From: Collinsella sp.
GTDB lineage: Bacteria > Actinomycetota > Coriobacteriia > Coriobacteriales > Coriobacteriaceae
Assembly: GCA_019419645.1 (NCBI GenBank)
Contig: DXZN01000027.1
Coordinates: 1 to 23,550, forward strand
DNA length: 23,550 nt
Direction of reading: 5' to 3'
Program-made: the position numbers and the translations under genes
Shown: one piece after another, positions 22,545 to 23,550 of the stretch
Layout: every line of letters begins with the position of its first letter
Numbering within the stretch: position 1 is the stretch's first letter
The notes under the pieces: generated by a model
Seen by the model: only the letters and a program-made list of their open reading frames with translations
Databases searched by the model: none
Told to the model about the DNA's origin: nothing

Positions 22545-23545
22545 CACCGGGCATCGCCCCCCGAAGCGGGGCGAACGTCGCGAAGGCAGCGCCCATCCCA
22601 AGTGGCGGCCCATGCGCCGCCCGGCTCGGTATGCACGTCGAAGTATCCCATTTTCGGGACAGCTAGCTCGGAGAGCAGCGCTTTCACGGTACCCGCGTGA
22701 ACGACGAAGACGGCGCGCCCACTCCCCTGGGCGCGCTCCGATTCGCACGCCTCCCGAAACGCCGCGATGACGCGGCGGGTGAAATCGCTCTTGCCCTCGC
22801 CATGCGGGCAGCGCGTCTCGCACCAGGAGTCTACCCAGGCGCGATAGCGCGCATCCTCTTTAAGCTCGGCGGCGCTTCGCCCCTCGAAGTCGCCGAAATC
22901 CATCTCGCGCAGACCGGGGCACGCCATAAGCTCCGCGTTCGGGAAGAGGATGCGCGCCGTCTGGTCGGTGCGGGCCATGCCGCTCGTGATAACACGGAAC
23001 ACGTCACGATCGCACGCGAGGTCGCGCAAAGCGCGCTCGCCCGCACTCGACAGGGGCTCGTCGGTGCCCGCCCCGCTGTAGCGATGGTCTTCCGTGCCCG
23101 CCGTGGCACCATGGCGCACGAAGACGACTTCCAAAAGCGCACCCGCGCCCTGCGTCCCTCGAGGGGCGTCGGCAAGGTTTCCTTTGATGACCTGGGGAAT
23201 CCCGCACGTCATGCGCACGACGACGTCGGCGCGCGCAGCGAGCGCGCATCCCAGGCGCCCCGCGCGCTCGCGCCATTGGGCGTCTTCCGCACTCATGGGG
23301 ACGACCCCCGAGCCGACCAAGGGCAGAATCACTGCGTCGAAGCCGATCAGCCGCTCGAGCGCCCGGTCAGCGTCGAGCGCGCGTACGAGTTCCTCAGCAC
23401 GGTATGCGACGCGGCCGGCAAAAGCCGCGGGCACGCCGCCCTCCGCAAGCTGCGCCGCGTCGACGAAATCGTCCGCCGCGAACCCGAGTTTTTCGCGCAC
23501 GAAGGTCCTCTTCCCCGAATGCGCGCCACCTACCACGAGCATCAT
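22544..23545 (-). CDS. Fusion of a degenerate CobU-like domain and a histidine phosphatase (CobC-like)
   Basis: A 333-aa two-domain protein. Residues 1-122 resemble adenosylcobinamide kinase/guanylyltransferase CobU: GGAHSGK at the N-terminus, then GSGVVPMSAEDAQWRERAGRL and ARADVVVRMTCGIPQVIKG like the CobU end. The domain is about 55 residues shorter than CobU, lacks the HHR-type segment carrying the guanylated His, and has Arg where the P-loop Ser/Thr belongs. Residues 138-325 are a histidine phosphatase: RHG (144-146), Glu214 in LREMDFGDFEG and His283 in VVHAGT. It is probably an alpha-ribazole phosphatase. Two ATGs (23545, 23542) are possible starts; the ribosome site lies beyond the window edge. 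It overlaps cbiB by 1 nt. Confidence 0.82.
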   Translation of the reverse strand: MMLVVGGAHSGKRTFVREKLGFAADDFVDAAQLAEGGVPAAFAGRVAYRAEELVRALDADRALERLIGFDAVILPLVGSGVVPMSAEDAQWRERAGRLGCALAARADVVVRMTCGIPQVIKGNLADAPRGTQGAGALLEVVFVRHGATAGTEDHRYSGAGTDEPLSSAGERALRDLACDRDVFRVITSGMARTDQTARILFPNAELMACPGLREMDFGDFEGRSAAELKEDARYRAWVDSWCETRCPHGEGKSDFTRRVIAAFREACESERAQGSGRAVFVVHAGTVKALLSELAVPKMGYFDVHTEPGGAWAATWDGRCLRDVRPASGGDAR

Positions 23546-23550
23546 AGGAG

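Overview
The window is GC-rich bacterial DNA, most likely from Actinomycetota and probably class Coriobacteriia (Collinsella-like). The placement is inferred from gene content, composition and numerous GTCCCC/GGGGAC palindromes between genes; no rRNA or other marker confirms it.

Left part (about 470-7670, all minus strand): gltX, then a terminator, then the housekeeping run priA-def-fmt-rsmB. PriA restarts replication forks. Def and Fmt remove and add the formyl group of initiator methionine. RsmB methylates 16S rRNA. Fmt and rsmB overlap by 4 nt. A terminator-like hairpin and a large palindrome separate def from fmt.

Middle part (8090-16701, all plus strand): metK (SAM synthesis), behind a short leader with a 7-bp hairpin; sdaA (single-chain iron-sulfur L-serine dehydratase), behind a 121-bp palindrome; a membrane-anchored L,D-transpeptidase; and a three-gene MacAB-type export system (adaptor, ATPase, permease) whose genes overlap by 1 and 4 nt.

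Right part (16934-23545, all minus strand): a tightly overlapping run of cobalamin (B12) genes. In transcription order these are a CobU-like/phosphatase fusion, cbiB, a CobD-type PLP decarboxylase, cbiP, a cob(I)alamin adenosyltransferase, cbiC and cobK/cbiJ. They cover two mid-pathway corrin steps and the adenosylation, amidation, linker and tail steps. The cluster probably continues beyond the right edge. Codon use differs from the middle part in a small sample. Next to its downstream end lie an IS21-type transposase relic and a 67-bp palindromic element, which suggests that the cluster was acquired or moved.

The most unusual content lies between genes: three copies of a 67-bp palindromic element, at least four other long inverted repeats, and the IS21 relic. 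The most unusual protein is the cobalamin fusion, whose CobU-like half has lost the residues expected for catalysis. No tRNA, rRNA, CRISPR array or intact mobile element was seen.
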